Shown: positions 24,168 to 32,811 of the stretch, one piece after another
Position numbering within the stretch: position 1 is the first letter of the stretch
Layout of the letters: every line of letters starts with the position of its first letter
NCBI GenBank assembly: GCA_946406925.1
Contig: CAMJMF010000006.1
Coordinates: forward strand, 1 to 33,725
Length of the DNA: 33,725 nucleotides
Direction: 5' to 3'
DNA from: an uncultured Spirochaetales bacterium
Lineage (GTDB): Bacteria > Spirochaetota > Spirochaetia > Treponematales > Treponemataceae
Position numbers and translations under genes: made by a program
The notes under the pieces: model-generated
The model's input: only the letters and a program-made list of their open reading frames with translations
Told to the model about the DNA's origin: nothing
The model's database searches: none

Positions 24168-26222
24168 TTAGATTTTCATTGCAACGTCCCATGCACGCCA
24201 GATTGCGGTACGCAGGTTTCCTACATGGCTGCAATCGCCGACAAGTTTTACCTTTCCGGATTTTTGAAACAGCGGTGTCGGATGATAACCCATTGAGGAA
24301 ATGACAGTATCACCTTCAATTTCAAATTCTTTGCCGGTCTTGTCTTTTACAACAACACCTTTGTCTGAAACTTTTACAAGCTTTGTTTCAAGATGAACTT
24401 CGACTTTGTTCAATTCGAAAAAATCTCTAAGGTAAGAACTATTTGCAAGGCAGACACCTTTTACAGCAATCAAATCGTTTTTCATTTCGATTATCACAGG
24501 TGTTTTTCCTTTGTTGTACAAATCATATGCAATTTCACAGCCAGTAAGACCGCCGCCGATAATTATAACTTTCTGACCGGTTTGCGCACCATAAAGATAA
24601 TCACAGGCTTCAATGGTCTTTTCCAGTCCGGCAATTTTCGGCTTGTTGGCGGCGGCACCAGTTGCAACAACAATTTTGTCAAAACCGGCTAATTCTTCGA
24701 TTTTGTTTACCGGTGTATTGAATTTTATTTCAATATTGTTGTCTTTCATTTCTTTTGCATACCATGCCAAAAGCTCTTTGTCTTTTTCCTTGAAAGAAGG
24801 AGCTGACGCAGCATTAAAGACACCGCCGATTTTTCCGCTTTTTTCAAAAATTACAGGAGTATGACCGCGAAGTGAAAGAACACGCGCTGTTTCTAAGCCA
24901 GCAATTCCAGCACCGATAACTGCAACTTTTTTAGGCGCAGAAGCTTTCCGGATTTTATACTTGTTATGCTGCATTGTGGGCGGATTTATAGCACAGCGAG
25001 CCATTCCCATGTTGTCAAAAAGAGACTGGTCATTGCCCACACCATTGTAATGCGCCATGTTGAAACAAGCATTATGACAGCAGATACAAGGACGAATAGA
25101 AGCTTCATCATCATTCATCATCTTTGTAATCCATTCCGGGTCAGCAAGGAACTGTCTTGCAACGCCCATCGCATCAAGCTCGCCGCGGGCAACAGCCTCG
25201 GCGGCAGTTTCAGGCGTCATGCGTCCGGCACAAACAACAGGAATATCAACAAACTTCTTTATGTGTTTTACGTCTTCAAGGTTGCAGTTCTGAGCCATGT
25301 ACATAGGCGGATGAGACCAGTACCATGCATCATAAGTTCCGTTATCACAGTTGAGCATATCATAGCCTGCGTCCTGAAGATATTTTGCAGCTTTTTCACT
25401 TTCTGCCATATCGCGGCCTGCTTCAACAAAAGTTTCACCCGGCAATGCGCCTTTGCCGAATCCTTTTGTTTTTGAAGTAACCGAATAGCGGAGCGAAACA
25501 GGAAAATCCTGACCGCAGACTGCTTTTATTGCTTTTACAATCTCAACAGGGAATCTGTACCTGTTTTCAAAACTTCCGCCGTATTCATCATCGCGGAAAT
25601 TTGTGTATTTCATTGTGAACTGATCCAGAAGATAACCTTCGTGAACAGCGTGAATTTCTACGCCGTCAACACCGGCATCTTTGCAGAGCTTTGCTGTTTT
25701 TGCAAAAGCGTCAATCATCTGCTTTATTTCTTTTTTTGAAAGAGGACGCGACATGCAGGTATCTTCCCAACGGTTAGGCGTTGCACTGGCACTTGCCGTC
25801 AAATAGTCAACATTCAGAATCGGCTTCATAACAAAGCCGAGTGCCTTGTTTTTGCAGGATTTTACCATGATGTCGTTGATAGCAAGACTTCGTCCAAAAC
25901 CGGCAGTAAGCTGAACAAACATTTTTGCGCCAGTTTTGTGAAACTCATCCATAAAGGTCTTTAACTTTTTGAATTTGCCCTTACCCTGATAAAGCCATTT
26001 TCCGCCGAGAGTGTCTCTGATAGGTGCAATGCCCGGCAGTATCAAGCCGACATTATTCTGCGCACGCTCCAAAAGAAAATGAGCTGCTTCTTTATCAAAG
26101 TGATTTGGTTCAAGCCACCCAAAAATAGAAGTACCGCCCATAGAAGTCATAACAATGCGGTTTTTAATTTCCACATTACCGATTTTCCATGGTGTAAAGA
26201 GAGAATCATATTCTTTCTTCAT
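24168..26222 (-). CDS. FeS flavoenzyme of the old-yellow-enzyme / 2,4-dienoyl-CoA reductase class
   Basis: 684 residues in three parts. Residues 1-370: FMN-binding TIM barrel of the OYE family (FTPWKIGNVEIKNRIVMTSM; HAVHEGYLLDQF near the active site; DDEYGGSFENRYRFP). About 372-410: 4Fe-4S motif CICCHNAC plus a later Cys in MARCAINP. From about 430: FAD-binding VAVIGAGIAGLETARVL and NAD(P)-binding VIIIGGGLTGCEIAYDL. This is the layout of FadH, BaiCD/BaiH and related enoate reductases, which pass electrons from NAD(P)H through FAD and FeS to FMN to reduce C=C bonds. First gene of the operon with aconitase X. Substrate unknown. Confidence 0.92.
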   Translation of the reverse strand: MKKEYDSLFTPWKIGNVEIKNRIVMTSMGGTSIFGWLEPNHFDKEAAHFLLERAQNNVGLILPGIAPIRDTLGGKWLYQGKGKFKKLKTFMDEFHKTGAKMFVQLTAGFGRSLAINDIMVKSCKNKALGFVMKPILNVDYLTASASATPNRWEDTCMSRPLSKKEIKQMIDAFAKTAKLCKDAGVDGVEIHAVHEGYLLDQFTMKYTNFRDDEYGGSFENRYRFPVEIVKAIKAVCGQDFPVSLRYSVTSKTKGFGKGALPGETFVEAGRDMAESEKAAKYLQDAGYDMLNCDNGTYDAWYWSHPPMYMAQNCNLEDVKHIKKFVDIPVVCAGRMTPETAAEAVARGELDAMGVARQFLADPEWITKMMNDDEASIRPCICCHNACFNMAHYNGVGNDQSLFDNMGMARCAINPPTMQHNKYKIRKASAPKKVAVIGAGIAGLETARVLSLRGHTPVIFEKSGKIGGVFNAASAPSFKEKDKELLAWYAKEMKDNNIEIKFNTPVNKIEELAGFDKIVVATGAAANKPKIAGLEKTIEACDYLYGAQTGQKVIIIGGGLTGCEIAYDLYNKGKTPVIIEMKNDLIAVKGVCLANSSYLRDFFELNKVEVHLETKLVKVSDKGVVVKDKTGKEFEIEGDTVISSMGYHPTPLFQKSGKVKLVGDCSHVGNLRTAIWRAWDVAMKI

Positions 26223-26253
26223 AAATTCCTCTTAAAATAGATTTGATTAGAAA

Positions 26254-26262
26254 ATTATAGCA
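26254..26262 (-). promoter_or_regulatory. Extended -10 promoter of the flavoenzyme-aconitase X operon
   Basis: TGC-TATAAT on the minus strand, with no good -35. The predicted start leaves a ~25-nt leader containing AGAGGAA before the ATG at 26222. Confidence 0.6.
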
Positions 26263-26418
26263 TGCTTTATCGCGGAATAGGAATTTTTATATTTTCTTGG
26301 AGATTTATTTCTGTGTACGAAATCTGTTTATTCGTTAAAAAATGAAATAACTACAAATCAATAATCTGCTCTCAAATTTAGACATGAAATTTACGGTGCT
26401 AAAACATAAAACAAGGCA

Positions 26419-26447
26419 ATGACTTCAGCTAATAATAATGCTACAAT
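26419..26447 (+). promoter_or_regulatory. Promoter of the helicase-nuclease gene
   Basis: ATGACT (26419-26424), a 17-nt spacer and TGC-TACAAT (-10 at 26442-26447). AAGGA lies 12 nt before the ATG at 26472, a long spacing. The rest of the 249-nt gap upstream is AT-rich with no feature I can name. Confidence 0.5.
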
Positions 26448-26471
26448 CAATTTCAAGGATTAACAGACAAG

Positions 26472-29400
26472 ATGACATCAACTGGCAAAGACATTTTCCG
26501 CGCAATTCACGAAGGGAAATGGCTGTATATAGAATACCAGAACAAGGACTCTGAACGTACAAAATACTGGATTGCAGTTCATAACATAAATCTTGAAAAC
26601 AAAATTCTTGAAGTAACAGGACTCCATATTGGAAAATTCACCATAAAAGAACTGACAATATATATTGAAAAGATTCTTTCTTCATATGTAATGGAAGGAA
26701 CCTTTTATAAGACAAACCCTGATTTATTAGAAGACATTGAAGCTTTTCCTCAAAAATATAGCTTTATATTTTCAAATATAGCAAATTTAAAAACTCTGAA
26801 TTACCTTGCTGACTGCAACAAACTTTCAGATCTTCCAAAATTGAATACAACTTATGAGCTTGTAAACAAGTTGGATTCATCAAAAATAACCAATCAAATT
26901 TATCCGTTAGACGATGAGCAATTTAAACAGTTTGTAAACAGCTTCAAAAAACGGGCAGAAATTGCAAAAGACGAAGGTAAATCAAATATTATGCAGATTG
27001 CTCTCAACGAGCTTAGTATTCATACAACAAAAGGACTTTATGTACTTGCATATCGGGAAGTACGGCTTGATGTAAAAAAACGAACCTTAATTGCAGGGAA
27101 CAAGATAAAAATCTGTACAGAATTCTGCATTGATTCTTCAAATGAAAAAAGAACCAAACTAAGCATTTTGAATTTTTTAGATAATGATGATATTCCTCTT
27201 TTAGATGATTTTGAAAATAATTCAGAACTTATAAAAAACATAATTACTCATAATATTCAAAAACACAAAGGCTATTCTGTTGATGACAGACCATATTTTT
27301 TATGCCTGCAACGCGACATAAATACAAATCTTGAAAAAGAATATGAAGCTATTGTTAATATGTATGCACAGAATAATGTCACAGTTCCAATACAGGCATT
27401 CTTCGGTGAATTACGCTCTATAAAAGTAAATGACGAAATTCTCCCGATTGCTCTGATAAATAAAAACGTTAATTTGGATCAGTTACTTGCAATCCATAAT
27501 GCGATGAATTATCCGGTAGCATACATTCAAGGTCCGCCCGGAACAGGTAAAACCACCACAATCATAAATACAATACTTACTGCGTTTTTTAATTCAAAAA
27601 CAGTTCTATTTTCTTCATATAATAATCACCCGATTGATGGAGTTTTTGAGAAGCTCACCAATCTGAAGTACAAAAACTTCATTATTCCATTCCCAATCTT
27701 AAGAATTGGAAGTAATGAACGAATTCCAGGAACATGCAAATTTATAAAATCGCTTCTTGAAACTATAGAAAACCTGAATGTATTTGATGATGTATTAAAT
27801 CAAAACAGACAATCGCAAATTGAACGGACAAAAAAACTTACAGAACTTTTGCAGAAACATGAAAAACAGATAGATTTAAAAGAGCGTCAAGATTTGATTG
27901 AATCCATGCTCTCAAAAAACGAGAACATGAATCTCCGTATCAATCTTGAGGGGCAGCAATCTTCTGAAATTAAAAAGCAGCTTTCTGAAATCGGCAATAT
28001 CAACGATGAGGACGCTTTATCTCTTATTGATTTTGATTATGACAAATTGCTTCAGTTCATAAATTTTACTTCAGTCAAATTTTTAAAGAATCTGTATCGC
28101 CCTGAATACAAGGATTTTATTGAAATTTTAAACATTCAAAATGAAGGCAAACAAGCAACAGAGTTCAATAAATATTTTTCAAAACCGGAAAATATCATAA
28201 AGATGCAGAAAGTTTTTCCTGTTTTTTGTTCCACATGCATTTCTTCACAAAAAATCGGAGAACCAAAAACTTATTTTGATATGACAATTATTGACGAAGC
28301 AAGTCAATGCAATACAGCTGTTTCTTTAGTTTCGATTATCAGAGGAAAAAGCCTTATGCTCGTAGGCGATCCGCAACAACTTAATCCCGTAATAACGCTT
28401 GATAAAAACATTAATGAAGAACTTAAAGCCAAATACAACGTAAGCGATAACTACGATTATATACAGAATTCAATTTACAAAGCATTTCTTGCCAGTGATG
28501 CAGTAAGTCAGGAAACATTACTTCATAATCATTACCGCTGTGCAAAAGAAATAATCGACTTCAACAACAAGAAATACTATAACAATCAGCTGAACATAAA
28601 ATCAAAACCAATGTATGACAAGCCTCTTGTTTTTTGCGATATTGAAAATGAACATTCAACAATAAAAAACACAGCGCCTCAAGAAGCTGATAAAATCGTT
28701 CAATATGTAAAGAATAATGTAGACAAGAAAATCGGTATCATTACACCTTTTAAAAATCAAAAAGATTTACTTGAATACAAGCTGAAGGAAAATCATCTGG
28801 AAAACACCGTAAGCTGCGGAACAGTTCATGCTTTTCAAGGAGATGAAAAAGACGAAATATTATTTTCACTCGCACTTACAGAAGACACACACTATAAAAC
28901 TTATGACTGGCTCAAAAACAACAAGGAACTTATAAATGTTGCAGTTTCGCGTGCAAAAGACAGGCTTGTAATTCTTTCAAGCAAAAAGCAGATTGAGCGT
29001 CTCCACAAAAAAGGCGAAGCTGATGATTTATATGAGTTAGCTAATTATGTTCAGAAAAATGGTGACTATAAAGTTTCATCAAGAGAGACTTCCTCAAGAG
29101 CTTTAGGAATCAAACCATATAGCACAGAAACAGAAGATGCATTTTTGACTACGCTTAATCATGCACTTTCCACACTGCTCGATGAAGATTTAAAATATAC
29201 CGTAAAACGTGAAGTTCAGCTTTCTCATCTGTTTAACAAAAACAAAGTTGATTGTGATTTTTTCTACAAAGGCAGCCTCGATTTTGTAATCTACAAAAAA
29301 GGGTTCAGAGGAAAAGAAGAACCTGTTTTATCAATAGAATTAGATGGTCCAGAACACCGTAATAATCCCAAAGTGATCGCTCGAGACGAAAAGAAAAAGC

Positions 29401-29504
29401 TCATCTGTAAAAATCATGGCTTTGACTTGATTCATGTTGATAACACTTATGCAAGAAGATATAACTTTATCAAGGATATTCTGGAAGAATTTTTTAAAGT
29501 CTAA
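26472..29504 (+). CDS. SF1 (Upf1-like) helicase with C-terminal DUF2726-type nuclease
   Basis: 1010 residues. N-terminus (about 1-60) KDIFRAIHEGKWLYIEYQNKD resembles a WYL-like beta domain. The helicase core runs from about 335 to 835: Walker A GPPGTGKTTT near 355, IIDEASQCN near 605, LVGDPQQLNPV near 630, HNHYRCAKE near 685, GTVHAFQGDE near 785 and VAVSRAKDR near 823, all SF1 motifs of the AAA_11/AAA_12 type. The last ~115 residues, with LDFVIYKKG, LSIELDGPEH, RDEKKKLICKNHGFDLIHVD, match the restriction-endonuclease-like DUF2726/Vsr fold (D...ExD...K pattern). A helicase-nuclease fusion of this kind suggests DNA processing or anti-phage defence. Single gene, AT-rich relative to neighbours. 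Confidence 0.85.
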   Translation: MTSTGKDIFRAIHEGKWLYIEYQNKDSERTKYWIAVHNINLENKILEVTGLHIGKFTIKELTIYIEKILSSYVMEGTFYKTNPDLLEDIEAFPQKYSFIFSNIANLKTLNYLADCNKLSDLPKLNTTYELVNKLDSSKITNQIYPLDDEQFKQFVNSFKKRAEIAKDEGKSNIMQIALNELSIHTTKGLYVLAYREVRLDVKKRTLIAGNKIKICTEFCIDSSNEKRTKLSILNFLDNDDIPLLDDFENNSELIKNIITHNIQKHKGYSVDDRPYFLCLQRDINTNLEKEYEAIVNMYAQNNVTVPIQAFFGELRSIKVNDEILPIALINKNVNLDQLLAIHNAMNYPVAYIQGPPGTGKTTTIINTILTAFFNSKTVLFSSYNNHPIDGVFEKLTNLKYKNFIIPFPILRIGSNERIPGTCKFIKSLLETIENLNVFDDVLNQNRQSQIERTKKLTELLQKHEKQIDLKERQDLIESMLSKNENMNLRINLEGQQSSEIKKQLSEIGNINDEDALSLIDFDYDKLLQFINFTSVKFLKNLYRPEYKDFIEILNIQNEGKQATEFNKYFSKPENIIKMQKVFPVFCSTCISSQKIGEPKTYFDMTIIDEASQCNTAVSLVSIIRGKSLMLVGDPQQLNPVITLDKNINEELKAKYNVSDNYDYIQNSIYKAFLASDAVSQETLLHNHYRCAKEIIDFNNKKYYNNQLNIKSKPMYDKPLVFCDIENEHSTIKNTAPQEADKIVQYVKNNVDKKIGIITPFKNQKDLLEYKLKENHLENTVSCGTVHAFQGDEKDEILFSLALTEDTHYKTYDWLKNNKELINVAVSRAKDRLVILSSKKQIERLHKKGEADDLYELANYVQKNGDYKVSSRETSSRALGIKPYSTETEDAFLTTLNHALSTLLDEDLKYTVKREVQLSHLFNKNKVDCDFFYKGSLDFVIYKKGFRGKEEPVLSIELDGPEHRNNPKVIARDEKKKLICKNHGFDLIHVDNTYARRYNFIKDILEEFFKV

Positions 29505-29515
29505 CAAACCTCATG

Positions 29516-29555
29516 ATATTGTAAACCGCTATATTGACAATAAAGTTTACAATAT
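29516..29555 (+). promoter_or_regulatory. BirA-type biotin operator
   Basis: Perfect 11-bp inverted repeat ATATTGTAAAC (29516-29526) and GTTTACAATAT (29545-29555), 18 nt apart. The TTGTAAAC...GTTTACAA core and its spacing match the known BirA operator type. It overlaps the -35 region of bioY, and birA itself, with its N-terminal HTH, lies at the other end of the locus. Confidence 0.88.
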
Positions 29556-29563
29556 GCTACATT
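29534..29563 (+). promoter_or_regulatory. bioY: Promoter of bioY inside the operator, possibly leaderless
   Basis: A perfect TTGACA (29534-29539) sits between the operator arms; TACATT (29558-29563) follows after 18 nt, and the bioY ATG comes 6 nt later. BirA bound to the arms would cover the promoter. No ribosome site lies before the ATG. Confidence 0.55.
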
Positions 29564-29569
29564 CCACGC

Positions 29570-30196
29570 ATGAAAAACAATAAAACTTTAAGAATCGCTT
29601 TTATCGCAATGTTTGCAGCAATTATTTCTTTCAGCGGATTTATCAAAATTCCGCTCGGACCAATTCCAATTGTGCTGCAAAATGTGTTCTGTATTTTATG
29701 CGCCGTTCTTCTTGGCGGAATTTTTGCGGGCACGCCGGTGCTCCTCTTTCTTGCAGCAGGTTTAATCGGGCTTCCGGTTTATTCAGGCGGAACAAGCGGA
29801 ATCGCGGTTTGGGCTGGTCTGACCGGCGGTTTTCTCTACGGCTATCTGTTTGGCGCAGTTGCGGCAGGCTTAATTGCAGGAAAGCCTAGCGTATATGAGA
29901 AAAAGCTCTCGGCAGCGCTTGTCTTAAGAATTACAGCGGCAGTTCTTGCCGGCATGATTATTCTGTATATTCCGGGCGTTCTTCATTTTGCAAAGTGGGC
30001 TGAACTTTTCGCGATGGTTCCCGAAGGAAAAAGTGTTCTTGCCTACACCCTCGGCACATGTGTCATTCCGTTTATTCCGGGCGATTTAATCAAATGCGCT
30101 ATCGCAATTCCAGTAGCCTTAAAAGTAAGACCTGTTCTTGCGCAATATTTGTACGCAGATGTAAAACCGGCAGCTTCAAATGATAAAGATCAATAA
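29570..30196 (+). CDS. bioY: Biotin transporter substrate-binding subunit BioY
   Basis: About 208 residues with six membrane helices. BioY landmarks: GFIKIPLGPIPIVLQNVF, LLGGIFAGTPVLLFLAAGLIGLPVY and SGGTSGIAVWAGLTGGFLYGY. It is the biotin-binding S component of an ECF transporter. The track starts at a TTG (29534) inside the operator and promoter, which is unlikely; the ATG at 29570 gives the usual N-terminus (MKNNKTLRIAFIAMFAA). Its 3' end overlaps bioM by 17 nt. Confidence 0.93.
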   Translation: MKNNKTLRIAFIAMFAAIISFSGFIKIPLGPIPIVLQNVFCILCAVLLGGIFAGTPVLLFLAAGLIGLPVYSGGTSGIAVWAGLTGGFLYGYLFGAVAAGLIAGKPSVYEKKLSAALVLRITAAVLAGMIILYIPGVLHFAKWAELFAMVPEGKSVLAYTLGTCVIPFIPGDLIKCAIAIPVALKVRPVLAQYLYADVKPAASNDKDQ

Positions 30197-30896
30197 CCTA
30201 AACAAAAGCTTTATTACTTCAGAAGGCAGAATTGATGTTCTAAAAAATGTCTCACTTTCCATTGAAGACGGAAGCTGCACAGTTATTGGCGGCGAGAACG
30301 GCTCGGGCAAAAGTGTGCTTATGTCTATAATTGCAGGGCTTGAAGAATCAGACTCCGGCAAGGTTGAGTGCAAAGGCCGCCCGGGGCTTGTGTTTCAAGA
30401 AGCAGAAACCCAAATTCTGGGCGAGACACCGCGCGAAGACATTGCTTTCGGTCCGAAAAATCTGGGCTTTAAAAAGGAAGAAATCAAGAAAATTGTAGAA
30501 GACGCGCTTGCAAAAACAGGTCTTTCCGCAAAGGCAGACCACCCTTCGCGCTTTTTGTCAGGCGGCGAAAAGCGAAGGCTTGCCGTTGCGTGCATGATAG
30601 CAATGAATCTGCCTGTCATAATTCTTGATGAGCCGTATGCAAATCTTGATTATACCGGCGTAAAGCAGGTAAACGCACTGATTAAGCTGCTGAAAGCTGA
30701 AGGCAAAACGGTTTTGATTCTGACCCACGAAATCGAAAAATGCCTTGGGCTTGCTGACGATTTTGTTGTTCTTTTCCGCGGTGAAATTGTCTTTCATGAC
30801 AAGCCTGAAGAAGCCCTGAACCTGAATCTTGAACAGTGGAACATACGCAACCCGTTCAATTCTTACAAAGAACTGAAAGACCTTGTATGGGAATAA
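30180..30896 (+). CDS. bioM: Biotin ECF transporter ATPase BioM
   Basis: 238 residues. ABC ATPase of the ECF/CbiO class: GGENGSGKSVLM (Walker A), LVFQEAETQILGETPREDIAFGPKNLG (the Q-loop form typical of EcfA), FLSGGEKRRLAVACM (signature), VIILDEPYANLD (Walker B) and the switch His in LTHE. Translation overlaps bioY. Only one ATPase is encoded here, consistent with the BioMNY type rather than a paired EcfA1/EcfA2 module. Confidence 0.92.
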   Translation: MIKINNLNKSFITSEGRIDVLKNVSLSIEDGSCTVIGGENGSGKSVLMSIIAGLEESDSGKVECKGRPGLVFQEAETQILGETPREDIAFGPKNLGFKKEEIKKIVEDALAKTGLSAKADHPSRFLSGGEKRRLAVACMIAMNLPVIILDEPYANLDYTGVKQVNALIKLLKAEGKTVLILTHEIEKCLGLADDFVVLFRGEIVFHDKPEEALNLNLEQWNIRNPFNSYKELKDLVWE

Positions 30897-30916
30897 CCTA
30901 AGACAGGCAGGACTTG

Positions 30917-31609
30917 ATGAAGCGGAAATATTCATTGTTTTCTTATAAAAGCGGAAACTCATTTTTGCACAAATGCCCTTCATGGATAAAACTGCTGTTC
31001 ATTCCGGCGGCAGGCATTCTGCTTCTGGTGCTGCCATGGCAGTTTTCGCTGGGTGCATTCTTAGGTTTTGCGCTGCTCGGCTTTATGGTACACATTTCTG
31101 CGCGCGAGCAGTTCACCGACATTAAGCCGGTATTCTTTTATGCAGTTCTGCTGTTTGTGTTTCAGATTCTTACTTTAGACTTCAAGAACCTTCAGAGCAT
31201 TTTGTCTTCATTCGCGGATGCATTTTCATGGAATAACCAGAAAGAAACGGTGCTTTTTCTTTTGAAGCTGACAGCCGTAATGCAGAGCGCATCACTTCTT
31301 TTTAAGACTTCAACTTCGCTTGAATTAAGGGAAGGCATCAACTTAATTGAAAGCCGTATCAGAATTGTTCTACATTTAAAAAGAGAAAACACCTTTTCAG
31401 AGCTGCTTTTTATGTTTTTGAATTTTATCCCGATGATAAGCGGTATCTGGCAGCAGCTCAGCCGTGCATGGCTTGCGCGCGGCGGAAAAAACGGCATAAA
31501 AATGTATGTATCACTTCTGCCGGTTCTGTTCTATGTTTCCATGAAAAAAGCCTGGAACCTTTCGCGCGCAATCGACATAAGAAAAGCGGCAGTCTCTCCG
31601 CGTGAATAA
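30917..31609 (+). CDS. bioN: Biotin ECF transporter transmembrane subunit BioN
   Basis: About 231 residues with five membrane helices and the EcfT coupling region; the diagnostic Ala-Arg-Gly motif is present in RAWLARGGK. It couples ATP hydrolysis by BioM to BioY. The track begins at a TTG (30914); the ATG at 30917 is preferred, after GGCAGGA. It ends 13 nt before the convergent birA stop. Confidence 0.88.
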   Translation: MKRKYSLFSYKSGNSFLHKCPSWIKLLFIPAAGILLLVLPWQFSLGAFLGFALLGFMVHISAREQFTDIKPVFFYAVLLFVFQILTLDFKNLQSILSSFADAFSWNNQKETVLFLLKLTAVMQSASLLFKTSTSLELREGINLIESRIRIVLHLKRENTFSELLFMFLNFIPMISGIWQQLSRAWLARGGKNGIKMYVSLLPVLFYVSMKKAWNLSRAIDIRKAAVSPRE

Positions 31610-31622
31610 CGCAAATTCTAGA

Positions 31623-32627
31623 TTAATCTTTATGCAGCGAAACTTCACCTGAGCAGAGTGTCTTTTTTGTTCCGTCTTTAAGCTCAACAACAAGCCCGGC
31701 GTTGTCGTCTATGTCTATTGCTTTTGCCTCGTAAACACTTTTTGCATCATCAATAATAGGATGAACCTGAACGGTTGTGCCGATCAAAAAAGACGCAGCC
31801 TTATATTCCTGCATTACGGCTTTCGGATCTTCGCCAAATATGCTGAGCACTTCGCCGGCGACTTCTGCCGCAAACTGACAGCGCGAAACCGGCGGTTTTT
31901 CGTTTTCAAGAATAGAGCCTGCAACTTTTGCAACGTCTTCTGGAAACTGCGATGAACCGCCTGTAATGTTTATGCCTATTCCAATAGAAGCTGCATCAAT
32001 TGCAGATGTTTCAAAGTTGATAAAGCCCTCGGTGAGAATGCCGACGATTTTTTTGCCGTTCAAAAAAATGTCGTTAATCCATTTGATTTTGGGTTCAACA
32101 TTATAAAGCCGCTGAATGACACGCTTTACAGCTACGGCAGCAAACGCGGTTATTTTTGCCGGATCGGCATTATGGTCTTTTGGAATGTGTATCACCGTCA
32201 GATAAATTCCGGTTTTTTCAGGCGAGCAGAATGTGCGCCCAAGACGGCCCCGCCCCTGCGTCTGCGTTTCTGCAACAATTATGTGATTGTCCAACTTAAG
32301 CCGGTCGCCGTCAGCAAGCAGCCGCTTTGCATGTGAGAGCGTAGAATCAATTGTTTTAAAACATTCTACAGTTGCAGAACTCAGGTTCGGGTAGCTTGAA
32401 ACAAGAAACGCTTTTAATGCGTCAGCTGTCAAAACATCAGATTCGCCGTTATAGACGTAGCCGCCGTTGGTTGAGCCTTCTATGCAGAAGCCCTCTTCCC
32501 TAAGCGACTTTACAGCTTTCCAGATTGCAGCCCGGCTTACATTGCAGTTTTCAGCAAGTTTTTCGCCGGAAACAACAGTTCCTTTTGATTGGTTCAAAAC
32601 ATTAAAAACATTTTCTTTTGTTGTCAT
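31623..32627 (-). CDS. birA: Bifunctional biotin ligase and repressor BirA
   Basis: About 334 residues. N-terminal winged HTH (AENCNVSRAAIWKAVKSLREEGF), so the protein can repress as well as ligate. Ligase core: QTQGRGRLGRTF (biotinyl-AMP loop), KWINDIFLNGKKIVGILTEG, and a C-terminal SH3-like domain with STQ-like TTVQVHP region. The track start at 32684 is a GTG; the ATG at 32627 is preferred because a -10 box, TATAAT, lies just 6 nt upstream and the extra residues (MKVIKYIAEFFRALAYNRL) would include promoter sequence. Convergent with bioYMN, whose operator it is predicted to bind. Confidence 0.92.
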   Translation of the reverse strand: MTTKENVFNVLNQSKGTVVSGEKLAENCNVSRAAIWKAVKSLREEGFCIEGSTNGGYVYNGESDVLTADALKAFLVSSYPNLSSATVECFKTIDSTLSHAKRLLADGDRLKLDNHIIVAETQTQGRGRLGRTFCSPEKTGIYLTVIHIPKDHNADPAKITAFAAVAVKRVIQRLYNVEPKIKWINDIFLNGKKIVGILTEGFINFETSAIDAASIGIGINITGGSSQFPEDVAKVAGSILENEKPPVSRCQFAAEVAGEVLSIFGEDPKAVMQEYKAASFLIGTTVQVHPIIDDAKSVYEAKAIDIDDNAGLVVELKDGTKKTLCSGEVSLHKD

Positions 32628-32633
32628 AAGCCG

Positions 32634-32639
32634 ATTATA
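32634..32639 (-). promoter_or_regulatory. birA: -10 box of birA, possibly leaderless
   Basis: Perfect TATAAT on the minus strand, 6 nt before the ATG at 32627, with no Shine-Dalgarno in between. The -35 region (near 32656-32662) is poor. Confidence 0.5.
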
Positions 32640-32811
32640 CGCTAAAGCCCGAAAAAATTCAGCTATATATTTTATGACTTTCACAAACGGTATTACACAA
32701 CACTTCTCATCCTTAATGGAAAATATTAAACTACTACTTTATTCAAAAACAAAGAGTAATTTATTATTATCAGACAAATATCAGACAAAATTGATTTTCA
32801 GGAGGCTGTCT

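Noticed and set aside
24966-25475. 169-residue plus-strand ORF opposite the flavoenzyme
   Set aside because: It lies wholly antisense to a gene with clear FMN and FeS motifs and resembles no family.
32467-32811. 5' extension of the nucleoside phosphorylase ORF
   Set aside because: It runs through the start of birA and lies before the AGGAGG that marks the true start at 32812.
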